Positions 26,608 to 34,400 of a stretch of 43,267 nt of DNA are shown here, in pieces. Each line of letters begins with the position of its first letter. Position 1 is the first letter of the stretch. Position numbers and translations under genes: made by a program. The stretch is from positions 1 through 43,267 of the forward strand of contig JALOCD010000026.1 in the NCBI GenBank assembly GCA_023228025.1, written 5' to 3'. Origin of the DNA: Prolixibacteraceae bacterium (GTDB taxonomy: Bacteria > Bacteroidota > Bacteroidia > Bacteroidales > Prolixibacteraceae). A model generated the notes under the pieces. It saw only the letters and a list, made by a program, of their open reading frames with translations. It searched no databases and was not told where the DNA came from.

Positions 26608-26958
26608 ATGAACATAGACAATTCAAAGGCACAGATGAGGAAAGGTATCCTGGAGTATTGCATACTTCTGATCCTCTCCAAAAAACCGCTGTATGCTTCT
26701 GATATCATCAGCGAGTTGAAAGCGGCGCAAATGATTGTTGTGGAGGGTACGCTCTACCCTTTGCTTACCCGGCTGAAAAACGACGGGTACCTCTCCTATC
26801 GTTGGGAAGAGTCACTGCAGGGTCCGCCACGCAAATACTACGAACTGACACCGGTCGGTGCAACATTTTTGACAGAACTGGAAGTTTCCTGGTCAGAATT
26901 GGTGGAGGCTATCCAACAATTGAAGGTGAATGATGAAGGGAAAAAGGATAAAGGATAA
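26608..26958 (+). CDS. PadR-family transcriptional regulator
   Basis: 116 residues with the PadR winged-helix domain: QMRKGILEYCILLILSKKP, YASDIISELKAAQM, VEGTLYPLLTRLKNDGYLSY, then GPPRKYYELTPVG, the classic PadR wing. The ATG at 26608 is preceded by AAGGA, one of few plausible Shine-Dalgarno sequences here. The upstream in-frame TTG at 26575 is rejected. PadR proteins are mostly repressors of neighbouring membrane-protein or efflux genes. The likely targets are itself and the PspC and DUF4252 genes downstream. The last residues (KKDKG-stop) are encoded by the GGATAAAG repeat word, so its tail looks recently rewritten. Confidence 0.92.
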   Translation: MNIDNSKAQMRKGILEYCILLILSKKPLYASDIISELKAAQMIVVEGTLYPLLTRLKNDGYLSYRWEESLQGPPRKYYELTPVGATFLTELEVSWSELVEAIQQLKVNDEGKKDKG

Positions 26959-26978
26959 AGTTAAAAGGATAAAGTAGG
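26939..26978. repeat. GGATAAAG word array overlapping the padR 3' end
   Basis: GGGAAAAAGGATAAAGGATA then AAGTTAAAAGGATAAAGTAG: three GGATAAAG words in the same orientation as the arm at 23894-23917. The padR stop TAA is inside the second word. No facing arm was found in the 95-bp gap before the PspC gene. Confidence 0.7.
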
Positions 26979-27053
26979 GGTAGCATTAACCTCTAACTGT
27001 CATGAGCATAGAATATATTGAAAAGATAAAAAACTAAGATAAACAACAAGAAA

Positions 27054-28649
27054 ATGAAAAAGACATTAACCATCAACCTGAGCGGATCGGTTTTCCACAT
27101 CGACGACGATGCCTATGAAAAATTGTACGCTTACCTGACCCAGATCACCCGACATTTTGGGAATGATGCCGAAGCCAAAGAGATTGTTGAAGACATCGAA
27201 ACCAGAATCGCAGAGATCTTTACCGAAAAAATTAAAAACGGCGGTGAAGTAATCAACCTTGACCATGTAAATGAGGTAATCGTGATTATGGGAACTCCCG
27301 AAGCTATTTCCAACGAGGAGGAGGAAAAACAACCATCATCGGGGAGGAAATTCTACCAAACTGGCGGAAGAAGACTCTACCGGGATCCTGATGACAAGGT
27401 GCTGGGAGGCGTCTGCGGTGGATTGGGAGCCTACTTTGCCATAGATCCAGTCATCATACGAATCCTATTTGTACTGATCTTCTTCCTGGGCGGAAGCGGT
27501 GTCCTCGTCTATCTGGTTTTGTGGATCGTGGTGCCAAAAGCTTACAGCACCGCCCAGCGTCTGGAGATGAAGGGCGAAGAGGTGAACATCGACAACATTT
27601 CAAAATCCATCAAGGAGGAGATGCAGGATGTGAAAGAGAATTTTCGGAATTACCGCTCCCACCCTGCCTACGCGCAGGGTAGAAGCAATGTTCGCGAGGT
27701 TGGCGACACCCTCCTCTCTGTATTAAAAATCCTTGGAACAATCATGCTCGTCATCATTGGTTTACCATTTCTGATCGTCGGTGCCGTATGTCTGATAATC
27801 CTTTTTGCGCTGCTGTTTGCCTCCCACCATATCGTTGGCCTGATGCCTTTCAACAACGGATTTAATTTTATGGAACACCTTTATACTCCGGGCGCAACAT
27901 TATCATGGATGACAGTCGGCATTGCCTTGGTAATCGGTATTCCACTGGTGATGCTCATCTACGCTGGGATCAAAATGATCTTCAGGGTCAAATCGCGCAA
28001 CCATATATTTGGATCCATCTTTGCCGGATTATTTGTCGTAGGAATTATCATCCTGATTATCAGCGGAAGCAACACATTGGGAGAATTCCAAAAACAGGCA
28101 ACGGTTACCCATTCGGAGAAATTGACCACGGCATCGGATACCATTTACATCAGTGCAAAGAAAGACCAGGCAGAGAAGGACCTGGATGCCATCATCGATC
28201 CGGACCTGAATTTTGAACGCTTCAGGATTGGCACGCTCAATGATGCGGATGTCGTCATCGGTATTCCCGAACTGAGGATCGAGAAGAGTGACGACAAGGA
28301 GATGAACCTGCTGATCAATAAGATTTCAAGGGGAACATCTATTTCCAGCGCCAGACAAAATGCGGAGGAGGTTCTCTTCAATTACCAACTGAAAGATTCC
28401 ATGATCAACGTTCAAAGCTCCTACCTGCTTCCCAAAATCTGGCGAAATCAACGCGTCAACCTGAAATTATATATCCCGGAAGGGAAAACAATCTATCTAG
28501 ATGAATCGGTAAAACCCATCCTTCATGATGTTAGAAACACATCTGACACCTACGACGACGACATGGTCAACAAATACTGGACCATGAAACCGGATGGCCT
28601 TACCCTTGTAAACAGAGCAATCCCTAATGTAAAACCTGTAAAAAAGTAA
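27054..28649 (+). CDS. PspC-domain membrane protein
   Basis: 531 residues. The N-terminal soluble region (1-95) resembles the short regulatory segment common before Bacteroidota PspC domains (AKEIVEDIETRIAEIFTEK). A PspC domain (106-163) follows, with RRLYRDPDDKVLGGVCGGLG and a hydrophobic LVYLVLWIVVPK end. Several further membrane helices (about 220-345) lead to a beta-rich C-terminal domain with VNLKLYIPEGKTIYLDE, similar to the DUF2807/adhesin-like repeats seen in such proteins. PspC proteins take part in envelope-stress responses at the inner membrane. It follows padR by 95 bp and precedes the DUF4252 gene by 4 bp, so it forms one operon. Exact function is unknown. Confidence 0.85.
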   Translation: MKKTLTINLSGSVFHIDDDAYEKLYAYLTQITRHFGNDAEAKEIVEDIETRIAEIFTEKIKNGGEVINLDHVNEVIVIMGTPEAISNEEEEKQPSSGRKFYQTGGRRLYRDPDDKVLGGVCGGLGAYFAIDPVIIRILFVLIFFLGGSGVLVYLVLWIVVPKAYSTAQRLEMKGEEVNIDNISKSIKEEMQDVKENFRNYRSHPAYAQGRSNVREVGDTLLSVLKILGTIMLVIIGLPFLIVGAVCLIILFALLFASHHIVGLMPFNNGFNFMEHLYTPGATLSWMTVGIALVIGIPLVMLIYAGIKMIFRVKSRNHIFGSIFAGLFVVGIIILIISGSNTLGEFQKQATVTHSEKLTTASDTIYISAKKDQAEKDLDAIIDPDLNFERFRIGTLNDADVVIGIPELRIEKSDDKEMNLLINKISRGTSISSARQNAEEVLFNYQLKDSMINVQSSYLLPKIWRNQRVNLKLYIPEGKTIYLDESVKPILHDVRNTSDTYDDDMVNKYWTMKPDGLTLVNRAIPNVKPVKK

Positions 28650-28653
28650 AACC

Positions 28654-29154
28654 ATGACCTTCTTTTATCGAATTGGCATACTGGTTGCCATGCTGCTTTC
28701 ATTTCTGTCCGGATTCGGGCAAACCAAATCACAAAAGATCTACGACCGCTATCAAAAAGAGACCGGTGTAACTTACTTCACCTTTTCTAAATCGATGATT
28801 GATGCCATGAACCTCAACCTGGACGAGGAGGGCAAAAAGATCACCGGCGATTTTCAGGAATTTCGTATTCTGATTTACAACGAGGAAAAGGGTAGCTTGA
28901 AACATTTTTCACAGGATATCTCCAAAGAGCTGAGTTCAATGCGTTACGAACAGGTGCGCCCCAAGGATGAAAAGCCAAACGATGATGCTGAATTCTGGAT
29001 CGAAGGGAATGGGAAAATAGTCACCGAATGCCACATCGTGATTGGTAACAAGGGAGACCACAACAACTCTTCACTTCTGATCTCCTTCTTCGGGAATTTC
29101 AAGGTGGAAGATCTCAACAAACTCGAAAAGATCGCCCAGAAACAAAACAAATAA
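28654..29154 (+). CDS. DUF4252-like secreted/periplasmic protein
   Basis: 166 residues with an N-terminal signal peptide (about 1-22, hydrophobic, ending SGFGQ). The mature part begins KIYDRYQKETGVTYFTFSKS, matching the start of DUF4252 proteins, a Bacteroidota family of unknown function usually carried with PspC or sigma-factor genes. There is no lipobox cysteine, so it is probably periplasmic rather than a lipoprotein. It starts 4 bp after the PspC gene and is likely translationally coupled. The stop is 3 bp before a long inverted repeat. Family assignment is by pattern memory. Confidence 0.75.
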   Translation: MTFFYRIGILVAMLLSFLSGFGQTKSQKIYDRYQKETGVTYFTFSKSMIDAMNLNLDEEGKKITGDFQEFRILIYNEEKGSLKHFSQDISKELSSMRYEQVRPKDEKPNDDAEFWIEGNGKIVTECHIVIGNKGDHNNSSLLISFFGNFKVEDLNKLEKIAQKQNK

Positions 29155-29157
29155 TAT

Positions 29158-29246
29158 TGTTTGAAGGGTTTGAAAAGTTTGAAGGGTTTGAAATGTCGCA
29201 TTCAGTAACATTTCAAACCCTTCAAACTTTTCAAACATTTCAAACA
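29158..29246. repeat. 38-bp-armed inverted TTTGAAA word repeat between convergent genes
   Basis: Left arm 29158-29195 and right arm 29209-29246 are complementary over 38 bp with two mismatches around a 13-nt loop. Each arm is itself four TTTGAA(A/G) words. It lies between the convergent DUF4252 gene and map and could act as a bidirectional terminator. Downstream, GGCTCAGGGACCGAT (29260-29274) is a fragment of the GGTCCCTGAGC core, in reverse. Confidence 0.9.
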
Positions 29247-29290
29247 ACTCCCTTCTACAGGCTCAGGGACCGATAATCTTTCAAAACAAA

Positions 29291-30067
29291 TCAGGTGACT
29301 GGAAATTCCCCGGCAACATCCGTGAGTACTTCGCAACCAGTTTCGGTCACTAGAAGCGTGTGTTCAAATTGAGCTGATAGTTTATCATCCACGGTACGGG
29401 CCGTCCAACCATCCAACTGATCCACTTTAACACGGGGTTTCCCCTCGTTGATCATCGGTTCAATGGTAAAAATCATTCCCGGCTTCATTTTTGGGCCGCT
29501 GTTTTTGCGGGCTGCATGGTCGACCTGGGGATCTTCATGAAAGTCTATCCCAACACCATGTCCGCAAAATTCGTACACCACGCTGAATCCCTGGGCAGTT
29601 GCGTACCTGTTGATAAAATAGCCAATATTCCCAAAATAATTTCCCGGAAAAACTTGCTGAATCCCAAGGTTCAAGCACTGCTTTGTTGCCTGAATCAACT
29701 TCAAGGCCTCGTCTGAACATTCCCCGACTGTAAACATCTTGCTGGTATCGCCATAGTAGCCGTCCAAAATCGTGGTAACATCCACATTGAGAATATCTCC
29801 GTTTTTAAGGATTGTATTGGGTGATGGAATGCCATGACAAACCACTTCATTCAATGAAATACAACAGGATTTGGGAAACCCGTTGTAATCGAGGGTAGCT
29901 GGTACCGCGCCTCTTTCAACCATGAACTGATGAATCATATTATCAAGGTATTCAGTAGAAACTCCCTCTTTGACAAAAGGCTCGATATATTTTAATGTTT
30001 CGCCGGCCAGCCTGGAACTTTTCCTGATTCCCTCAATCTGCTCGGCGGTTTTTATGATAATATTCAT
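29291..30067 (-). CDS. map: Type I methionine aminopeptidase
   Basis: Removes the initiator methionine from new proteins. It is 258 residues long, the usual type I size. Metal ligands are recognisable: the two aspartates in NVDVTTILDGYYGDTS, the histidine in CGHGVGIDFHEDP, and glutamates in FTIEPM and QFEHTLLV. The substrate-pocket histidine is in VCHGIPS. The ATG at 30067 gives the normal start. It is on the same strand as miaA, but a 173-bp gap with inverted repeats separates them. Confidence 0.96.
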   Translation of the reverse strand: MNIIIKTAEQIEGIRKSSRLAGETLKYIEPFVKEGVSTEYLDNMIHQFMVERGAVPATLDYNGFPKSCCISLNEVVCHGIPSPNTILKNGDILNVDVTTILDGYYGDTSKMFTVGECSDEALKLIQATKQCLNLGIQQVFPGNYFGNIGYFINRYATAQGFSVVYEFCGHGVGIDFHEDPQVDHAARKNSGPKMKPGMIFTIEPMINEGKPRVKVDQLDGWTARTVDDKLSAQFEHTLLVTETGCEVLTDVAGEFPVT

Positions 30068-30121
30068 GTGACAATTTTTTGTAAAGTTAGGGGTATAATT
30101 TGAAACAACAATAGTTTTCAG

Positions 30122-30249
30122 AAAAGTGACTAAAGTGAACTAAAGTGACTAGAGTGACTAAAGTTAGAACTCCCAACTTTGGCTTCATTATTGCATCCCC
30201 GAATTACTTTAGGCACTTTAGTTCACTTTAGTCACTTTAGTCACTTTAA
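30122..30249. repeat. Inverted AGTGACTAA word repeat between map and miaA
   Basis: The left arm (30122-30164) has AAGTGACTAAAGTGAACTAA-type words. The right arm (30206-30249) has the complement CACTTTAGTTCACTTTAGTC. The arms pair with a register shift. The right arm enters miaA: its last residues and TGA stop are read from the word AAAGTGA. A single-armed copy (TTCACTTTAGTCACTTTTTT) is at 39788-39807, before the exonuclease stop. Confidence 0.85.
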
Positions 30250-31152
30250 ATACTTCATTATCAGTTCAACCTTCTCCTCCATCGGCATAAACCCATCCAG
30301 CCAGTGAATCTCAAAACCCTCCCGTTCCATCTTCCTGAACCAGGTCATTTGACGTTTGGCAAACTGGTGTATGGCAATGTTAAGGCGTTCAAACATCTCT
30401 GATTTGGTCAGTTCACCGGTCAAATACAATGTCAAAAATTTGTATTCCAGGCCATAATAGGTCAGATCTTCAGGAGACAGGCCTTTCGCCAGCAGTCCTT
30501 CCACCTCCTCTACCAATCCCTCCTCCAGCCGTTGTTTCAACCGTCTGGTAATTCTTTCCCGACGCGTTTCCCTATCATATTGAACACCTATTATCAGCGA
30601 ATGGATGACCGGAAATTCAAAATCAAGTTCGGGGTGGAGCATCAGGTATTCTTCAATCTCAATCGCCCTGATGGCCCTGTTTTTGGTCTCGGTATCACTG
30701 CTGTTGTGAACGGTTTTGTAGCCCTTTAAAAGAGTGGCCAACTCATCAAGCGACAATTGGGACAACTCCTCTCGTCTGGCCTTATCTGAGGGTACCTGGG
30801 TTAACCTGTAACCTTTCAGTACCGCCTCAAGGTACAATCCACTTCCGCCACAGAATACCGGAAACCTGCCCCTTTTGCGCACATCCTGGTAAGCATGGAT
30901 AAAGGCTCTTTGGAATTCAAAAACATTGTATTGCGTTCCGGCTTCCACCAAATCAATCAAATGATAGGGTACCAACCTTCCTTCTACCACATAATCGGCA
31001 AGGTCCTTCCCTGTGCCGATATCCATCCCACGGTAAATCTGACGCGAATCGGCTGAAAGGATCTCTCCATTCAACTGATGAGCTACACTTGCTGCCAGTT
31101 GGGTTTTCCCGGTAGCCGTCGGGCCAAGAATGGTGAGCATGTCGTATTTCAT
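30241..31152 (-). CDS. miaA: tRNA dimethylallyltransferase
   Basis: Adds a dimethylallyl group to A37 of tRNAs reading UNN codons. The 303-residue product starts with the P-loop LGPTATGKTQLA (about residues 9-20), followed by the substrate motif SADSRQIYRGMDIGTGKD. Further on are FCGGSGLYLEAVLKG and the C-terminal YGLEYK and FAKRQMTWFRK, all conserved in MiaA. It diverges from smpB, and its ATG is immediately preceded by a repeat arm. Its final codons and TGA stop fall inside a repeat word. Confidence 0.96.
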   Translation of the reverse strand: MKYDMLTILGPTATGKTQLAASVAHQLNGEILSADSRQIYRGMDIGTGKDLADYVVEGRLVPYHLIDLVEAGTQYNVFEFQRAFIHAYQDVRKRGRFPVFCGGSGLYLEAVLKGYRLTQVPSDKARREELSQLSLDELATLLKGYKTVHNSSDTETKNRAIRAIEIEEYLMLHPELDFEFPVIHSLIIGVQYDRETRRERITRRLKQRLEEGLVEEVEGLLAKGLSPEDLTYYGLEYKFLTLYLTGELTKSEMFERLNIAIHQFAKRQMTWFRKMEREGFEIHWLDGFMPMEEKVELIMKYLK

Positions 31153-31281
31153 AAAATGTTTGAAATGTTTGAAGGGTTTAAATTGTTTGAAATGTTACCG
31201 GTCCCTGAACTGTCGAAGCGTTGAAGGGAAATGCCATGACTTTTTAAACATTTCAAACCCCTCAAACATTTCAAACATTTT
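31153..31281. repeat. Composite repeat between divergent miaA and smpB
   Basis: TTTGAAA-word arms at 31153-31188 and 31246-31281 are complementary over about 36 bp with few mismatches. Between them is ACCGGTCCCTGAACTGTCGA (31197-31216), a variant of the shared core. The left arm starts one base before the miaA start codon, so the miaA leader is made of repeat. Because the genes diverge, this copy cannot serve as a terminator for either. Confidence 0.85.
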
Positions 31282-31297
31282 TGTCGTCCCCTTTTGC

Positions 31298-31305
31298 TAT
31301 TTTTG
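31298..31305 (+). promoter_or_regulatory. -7 box for smpB
   Basis: TATTTTTG matches TAnnTTTG and ends 5 bp before the smpB ATG, suggesting a leaderless or nearly leaderless mRNA. The TTTG at 31280-31283 is spaced 14 bp away, shorter than usual for a -33 element. Confidence 0.5.
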
Positions 31306-31310
31306 CACAA

Positions 31311-31772
31311 ATGAAAACAGCATTCCAGCATATCATCAACATCCGCAACAAAAGGGCCAGTTTCGACTACGAATTTATTGAAAAATTCGTTGCCGGGATC
31401 GTCCTCCTGGGAACAGAGATAAAGTCTATCAGGTTGGGGAAAGTAAGCATGAACGATGCCTACTGCCATTTTGTGAACAATGAGATGCTGATCAAGAATC
31501 TCTCTATTTCGGCTTACGATTTTGGTACCTGCAACAACCACGAGGTTTTGCGTGAACGCAAACTACTTTTGAACAGAAAGGAGCTGAACAAAATGGAGCG
31601 CAAAGTGAAGGAGAATGGCCTGACCATCATTCCCATCAGGTTGTTTCTCAACGACAAGGGGCTGGTAAAGGTGGAAATCGCCCTGGCCAAGGGAAAACAT
31701 ACCTACGACAAAAGACAGACCCTCAAGGACAAAGATGCACAACGCGAGATGGACCGGCACGAAAAGTATTAG
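31311..31772 (+). CDS. smpB: SsrA-binding protein SmpB
   Basis: SmpB binds tmRNA and is needed for trans-translation rescue of stalled ribosomes. The 153-residue product shows RNKRASFDYEFIEKFVAGIVL, LGTEIKSIRLGKVSM and the C-terminal KGKHTYDKRQTLKDKDAQRE, the conserved SmpB core and tail. The ATG at 31311 is preferred over an in-frame TTG at 31281 that lies in the repeat arm. The tmRNA gene (ssrA) is not visible in this window. The stop overlaps that of the convergent hydrolase. Confidence 0.97.
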   Translation: MKTAFQHIINIRNKRASFDYEFIEKFVAGIVLLGTEIKSIRLGKVSMNDAYCHFVNNEMLIKNLSISAYDFGTCNNHEVLRERKLLLNRKELNKMERKVKENGLTIIPIRLFLNDKGLVKVEIALAKGKHTYDKRQTLKDKDAQREMDRHEKY

Positions 31773-32398
31773 AGGTATTTCTTGATATTGTTAAAATCTA
31801 TCATCTTCACCCCCAACTCTTTCCAGTGTTTATACGGAAGTGGGATTTTGGGCAGCTCTTTGATGGCATCCTCAAAAACATAGACATTGTAACCTCTTTC
31901 TGCCAGGCCGCATACGGCTTTATCTACGCAAACATTGGTCGAAACGCCATAAACAAAAATCTTTTCGGGATGTAACAAATTCAGGATCTGTTCTGTATAT
32001 GGATTTCCTTCGAAGACATCGAAAGCATCCTTCCGGATCACGATATTCCTGAATTGTTTTGCATTGGCCAGGTAGGGCAATATAGCCAATTGACTCATCC
32101 AATCCACAATAGCCGGTAAAACAGGTTTGGTTTCCGGGATAAACTCTGCCCCAAAGGTACCCGCCATACAATGTTCAGGAAAGGAGGTTTTAAAATCAGG
32201 ATTTTGTGATAATTCCGAAGAATTAATCAGGTGAAAATCACAACTATTGATCACACGGATGTGATTTTCGGCAGCAAAATTTGTGATTCTCCCCAATACA
32301 GGCTTCAATTTTTCTGCACCTTTCACATACAATTTCCCGGCAGGTTCGATGAAATCAAACTGAGTGTCAACATTCCAGAATAGAATACCTTCATGCAT
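31769..32398 (-). CDS. Isochorismatase-family cysteine hydrolase, nicotinamidase-like
   Basis: 209 residues of the isochorismatase fold. The proposed catalytic triad is visible: Asp11 in NVDTQFDF, Lys in VIRKDAFDVF, and the nucleophile Cys in GVSTNVCVDKAV. The metal-binding pattern D-x-H and a later H (SCDFHL and SFPEHC) points toward nicotinamidase, which converts nicotinamide to nicotinate in NAD salvage. The sequence between is longer and different from PncA of E. coli, so the substrate is uncertain. It is convergent with smpB, with stop codons sharing TTAG. The 233 bp upstream hold an AATTGACAATT fragment and the rng terminator. Confidence 0.8.
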   Translation of the reverse strand: MHEGILFWNVDTQFDFIEPAGKLYVKGAEKLKPVLGRITNFAAENHIRVINSCDFHLINSSELSQNPDFKTSFPEHCMAGTFGAEFIPETKPVLPAIVDWMSQLAILPYLANAKQFRNIVIRKDAFDVFEGNPYTEQILNLLHPEKIFVYGVSTNVCVDKAVCGLAERGYNVYVFEDAIKELPKIPLPYKHWKELGVKMIDFNNIKKYL

Positions 32399-32582
32399 AA
32401 CTTCACTTTTTTAGGAACTGAAAAATGACAAAGAACCCTGCAACAAGGCAAGGGCGGGCAATTGACAATTATAACGGTTGGATAGTCTGATATACCAATT
32501 GTTCAAACTTAAAGAAAATCTCTTCCAATACCACAACTTCGGGTGTTAATATATTATTATTTCTTCCAGGGTAATTTATGAT

Positions 32583-32614
32583 ATAAAAAAACCCGCTCAG
32601 CTATTTGAGCGGGT
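32583..32614 (-). terminator. Rho-independent terminator of rng
   Basis: On the minus strand ACCCGCTCA, a 6-nt loop and TGAGCGGGT form a perfect 9-bp stem followed by seven or more T residues. It lies 18 bp beyond the rng stop. Confidence 0.9.
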
Positions 32615-32631
32615 CTCCTTGAAGTATTTGA

Positions 32632-34182
32632 TCAAATGATGATCTCATCATGGTGTTCATCGTAGTATTTGGATCCGAGAAAACTCATTGAATTCATCTC
32701 TACGATCTTTATGCTTTTATGGTATTTCCATCGCCATTTGCATGCTTTGGAAAAGATAAACCCCTTGGTCAGGTAAGCGCCCACAAAAGGGTGAAGTTCA
32801 ATAGTCAGGCTTTTTTTCTGAAGTTCTTCAAAAATGTACCTAACCCTCTGTTCGATCTCCTCGATGAAAAGCAAGGTAGGTGTTACCTTCCCAGTACCTT
32901 TGCAAACGGGGCAATTTTCCTCCGTTTCGATCGCCATCTCTTGTCTTACACGTTGCCGTGTTATTTGCATCAAACAGAATTTACTCAATGGGAGTATATT
33001 GTGTTTGGTTCTGTCGGAAGACATCACTTCCTTCATTTTATCGAAAACTTTCTGGCGGTTCTCATTACCGTGCATATCGATAAAATCGATCACGATAATT
33101 CCCCCCATGTCGCGAAGTCGCAGTTGACGTGCGATCTCTTCGGCGGCGGCCAGATTTACCTCCAATGCGTTGGTTTCCTGATCTCCTGTTTTGGAACGAT
33201 TTCCGCTATTGACATCAATAACGTGGAACGCTTCCGTGTGTTCGATGATCAGGTAAGCCCCGCTTTTAAAGGAGACTGTTTTTCCAAAAGATGCCTTAAT
33301 TTGTTTGTCTATTCCGAAATATTCGAAGATCGGCATTTTACCGTTGTAATACCTGACCATCTTTTTCTTCTCGGAATCGATGGTACCCACATACTCTTTA
33401 GCGTCAGCAGCAGCATCCTCATCGTTGATGTAGATGTTGGTAAAATCGTTGCTATAAACATCTCTGATCAAAGAGATTGTACGATCGGTTTCACCAAGTA
33501 CCAGCGAAGGAACGACCTGTTTTTCGAGCTTGCTAAGTCCATTTTCGTACTTAGCAATCAGTCGCCTCAACTCCTGGTCCAACTCTGCTACCATTTTCCC
33601 TTCAGCCGCTGTCCGAACAATGACCCCATAGTTTTTGGGGCAGATGCTCTGGATTAATTTTTTCAGACGGGTTTTTTCTTCCGTCGTTTCAATTTTCTGG
33701 GATACAGAAATTTTGTCACTGAAAGGTACCAAGACCATGTTTCTACCTGCCACCGAAATTTCAGAAGTCAATCGGGGCCCTTTGGTTGAAATGGGTTCTT
33801 TGGCAATCTGCACCAGAATAGTTTGACCGGCTTTAAGGACCTCATTGATCTTGCCGTCTTTGTTGATATCCGGTTCCGGATTTATTTTCGGAAAAGGCGT
33901 CAACTTGATTTTTTTGGCGGCAGCCAATTTGAGGAACTTGTTTAGCGTCTGGAATTGTGGTCCCAAATCCAAATAATGTAAGAACGCATCTTTCTCGTAG
34001 CCAACATCGACAAAAGCAGCATTTAAACCCGGCATGATCTTCTTTACCTTTCCAAGGTAAATATCACCAACCTGAAATTTAACATCGTTACTTTCCCTGT
34101 TGAGTTCTACAAGTCTTTTGTTTTCGAGTAAAGCAATTTCGACATGAGAGGACGCTACGTCAATAATCAACTCATTGCTCAT
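32632..34182 (-). CDS. rng: Ribonuclease E/G family endoribonuclease
   Basis: 516 residues, the RNase G size rather than full RNase E. The N-terminal S1 domain (about 35-125) starts VGDIYLGKVKKIMPGLNAAFVDVG. The catalytic core has the Mg2+-binding aspartates in HVIDVNSG and GGIIVIDFIDMH. The zinc-link cysteines are in CPVCKGTGKV. These enzymes process rRNA and start mRNA decay. The first residues (MSNELIIDV) are standard for Bacteroidota Rng. Upstream on the same strand are the small basic protein gene and hup, separated by a weak hairpin. A 312-residue plus-strand frame across this gene is a shadow. Confidence 0.96.
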   Translation of the reverse strand: MSNELIIDVASSHVEIALLENKRLVELNRESNDVKFQVGDIYLGKVKKIMPGLNAAFVDVGYEKDAFLHYLDLGPQFQTLNKFLKLAAAKKIKLTPFPKINPEPDINKDGKINEVLKAGQTILVQIAKEPISTKGPRLTSEISVAGRNMVLVPFSDKISVSQKIETTEEKTRLKKLIQSICPKNYGVIVRTAAEGKMVAELDQELRRLIAKYENGLSKLEKQVVPSLVLGETDRTISLIRDVYSNDFTNIYINDEDAAADAKEYVGTIDSEKKKMVRYYNGKMPIFEYFGIDKQIKASFGKTVSFKSGAYLIIEHTEAFHVIDVNSGNRSKTGDQETNALEVNLAAAEEIARQLRLRDMGGIIVIDFIDMHGNENRQKVFDKMKEVMSSDRTKHNILPLSKFCLMQITRQRVRQEMAIETEENCPVCKGTGKVTPTLLFIEEIEQRVRYIFEELQKKSLTIELHPFVGAYLTKGFIFSKACKWRWKYHKSIKIVEMNSMSFLGSKYYDEHHDEIII

Positions 34183-34224
34183 GCTGTTTACTCATTTTAT
34201 TTAATTGAAACTAATAAATACAAC

Positions 34225-34254
34225 AAACCTAAAGCACATGCGCACTTTAGGTTT
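34225..34254 (-). terminator. Possible terminator between the small basic gene and rng
   Basis: AAACCTAAAG and CTTTAGGTTT form a perfect 10-bp stem around a 10-nt loop. On the minus strand it is followed by GTTGTATTT, a modest U-rich tract. It lies 31 bp beyond the small gene stop and may partly separate hup expression from rng. Confidence 0.55.
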
Positions 34255-34284
34255 TGTATATTTTATCAAGGCGTTACAAAAAGC

Positions 34285-34377
34285 CTATTTTTTCTTTTTG
34301 TGACGATTCTTGCGCAAGCGTTTTTTACGCTTGTGTGTGGCCATTTTATGTCTTTTTCTCTTCTTACCGCTTGGCAT
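34285..34377 (-). CDS. 30-residue highly basic conserved small protein
   Basis: A 30-codon gene between hup and rng that ordinary ORF cut-offs miss. The product begins MPSGKKRKRHKMATHKRKK and ends NRHKKKK; about two thirds of its residues are Lys, Arg or His. I recall near-identical short proteins beside the same genes in other Bacteroidota, annotated as hypothetical. The composition suggests RNA or ribosome binding, as in small ribosomal proteins such as THX. A novel protein, bL38, has been reported in a Flavobacterium ribosome structure, but I cannot say whether it is this family. The start lies 24 nt after the hup stop, so the two are likely co-transcribed. Confidence 0.8.
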   Translation of the reverse strand: MPSGKKRKRHKMATHKRKKRLRKNRHKKKK

Positions 34378-34400
34378 AACAATACTTTTTAAAATGAAAA

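Noticed and set aside
32719..33657. 312-residue plus-strand frame
   Set aside because: It lies entirely opposite rng, whose catalytic motifs are intact; the composition is that of an antisense shadow.
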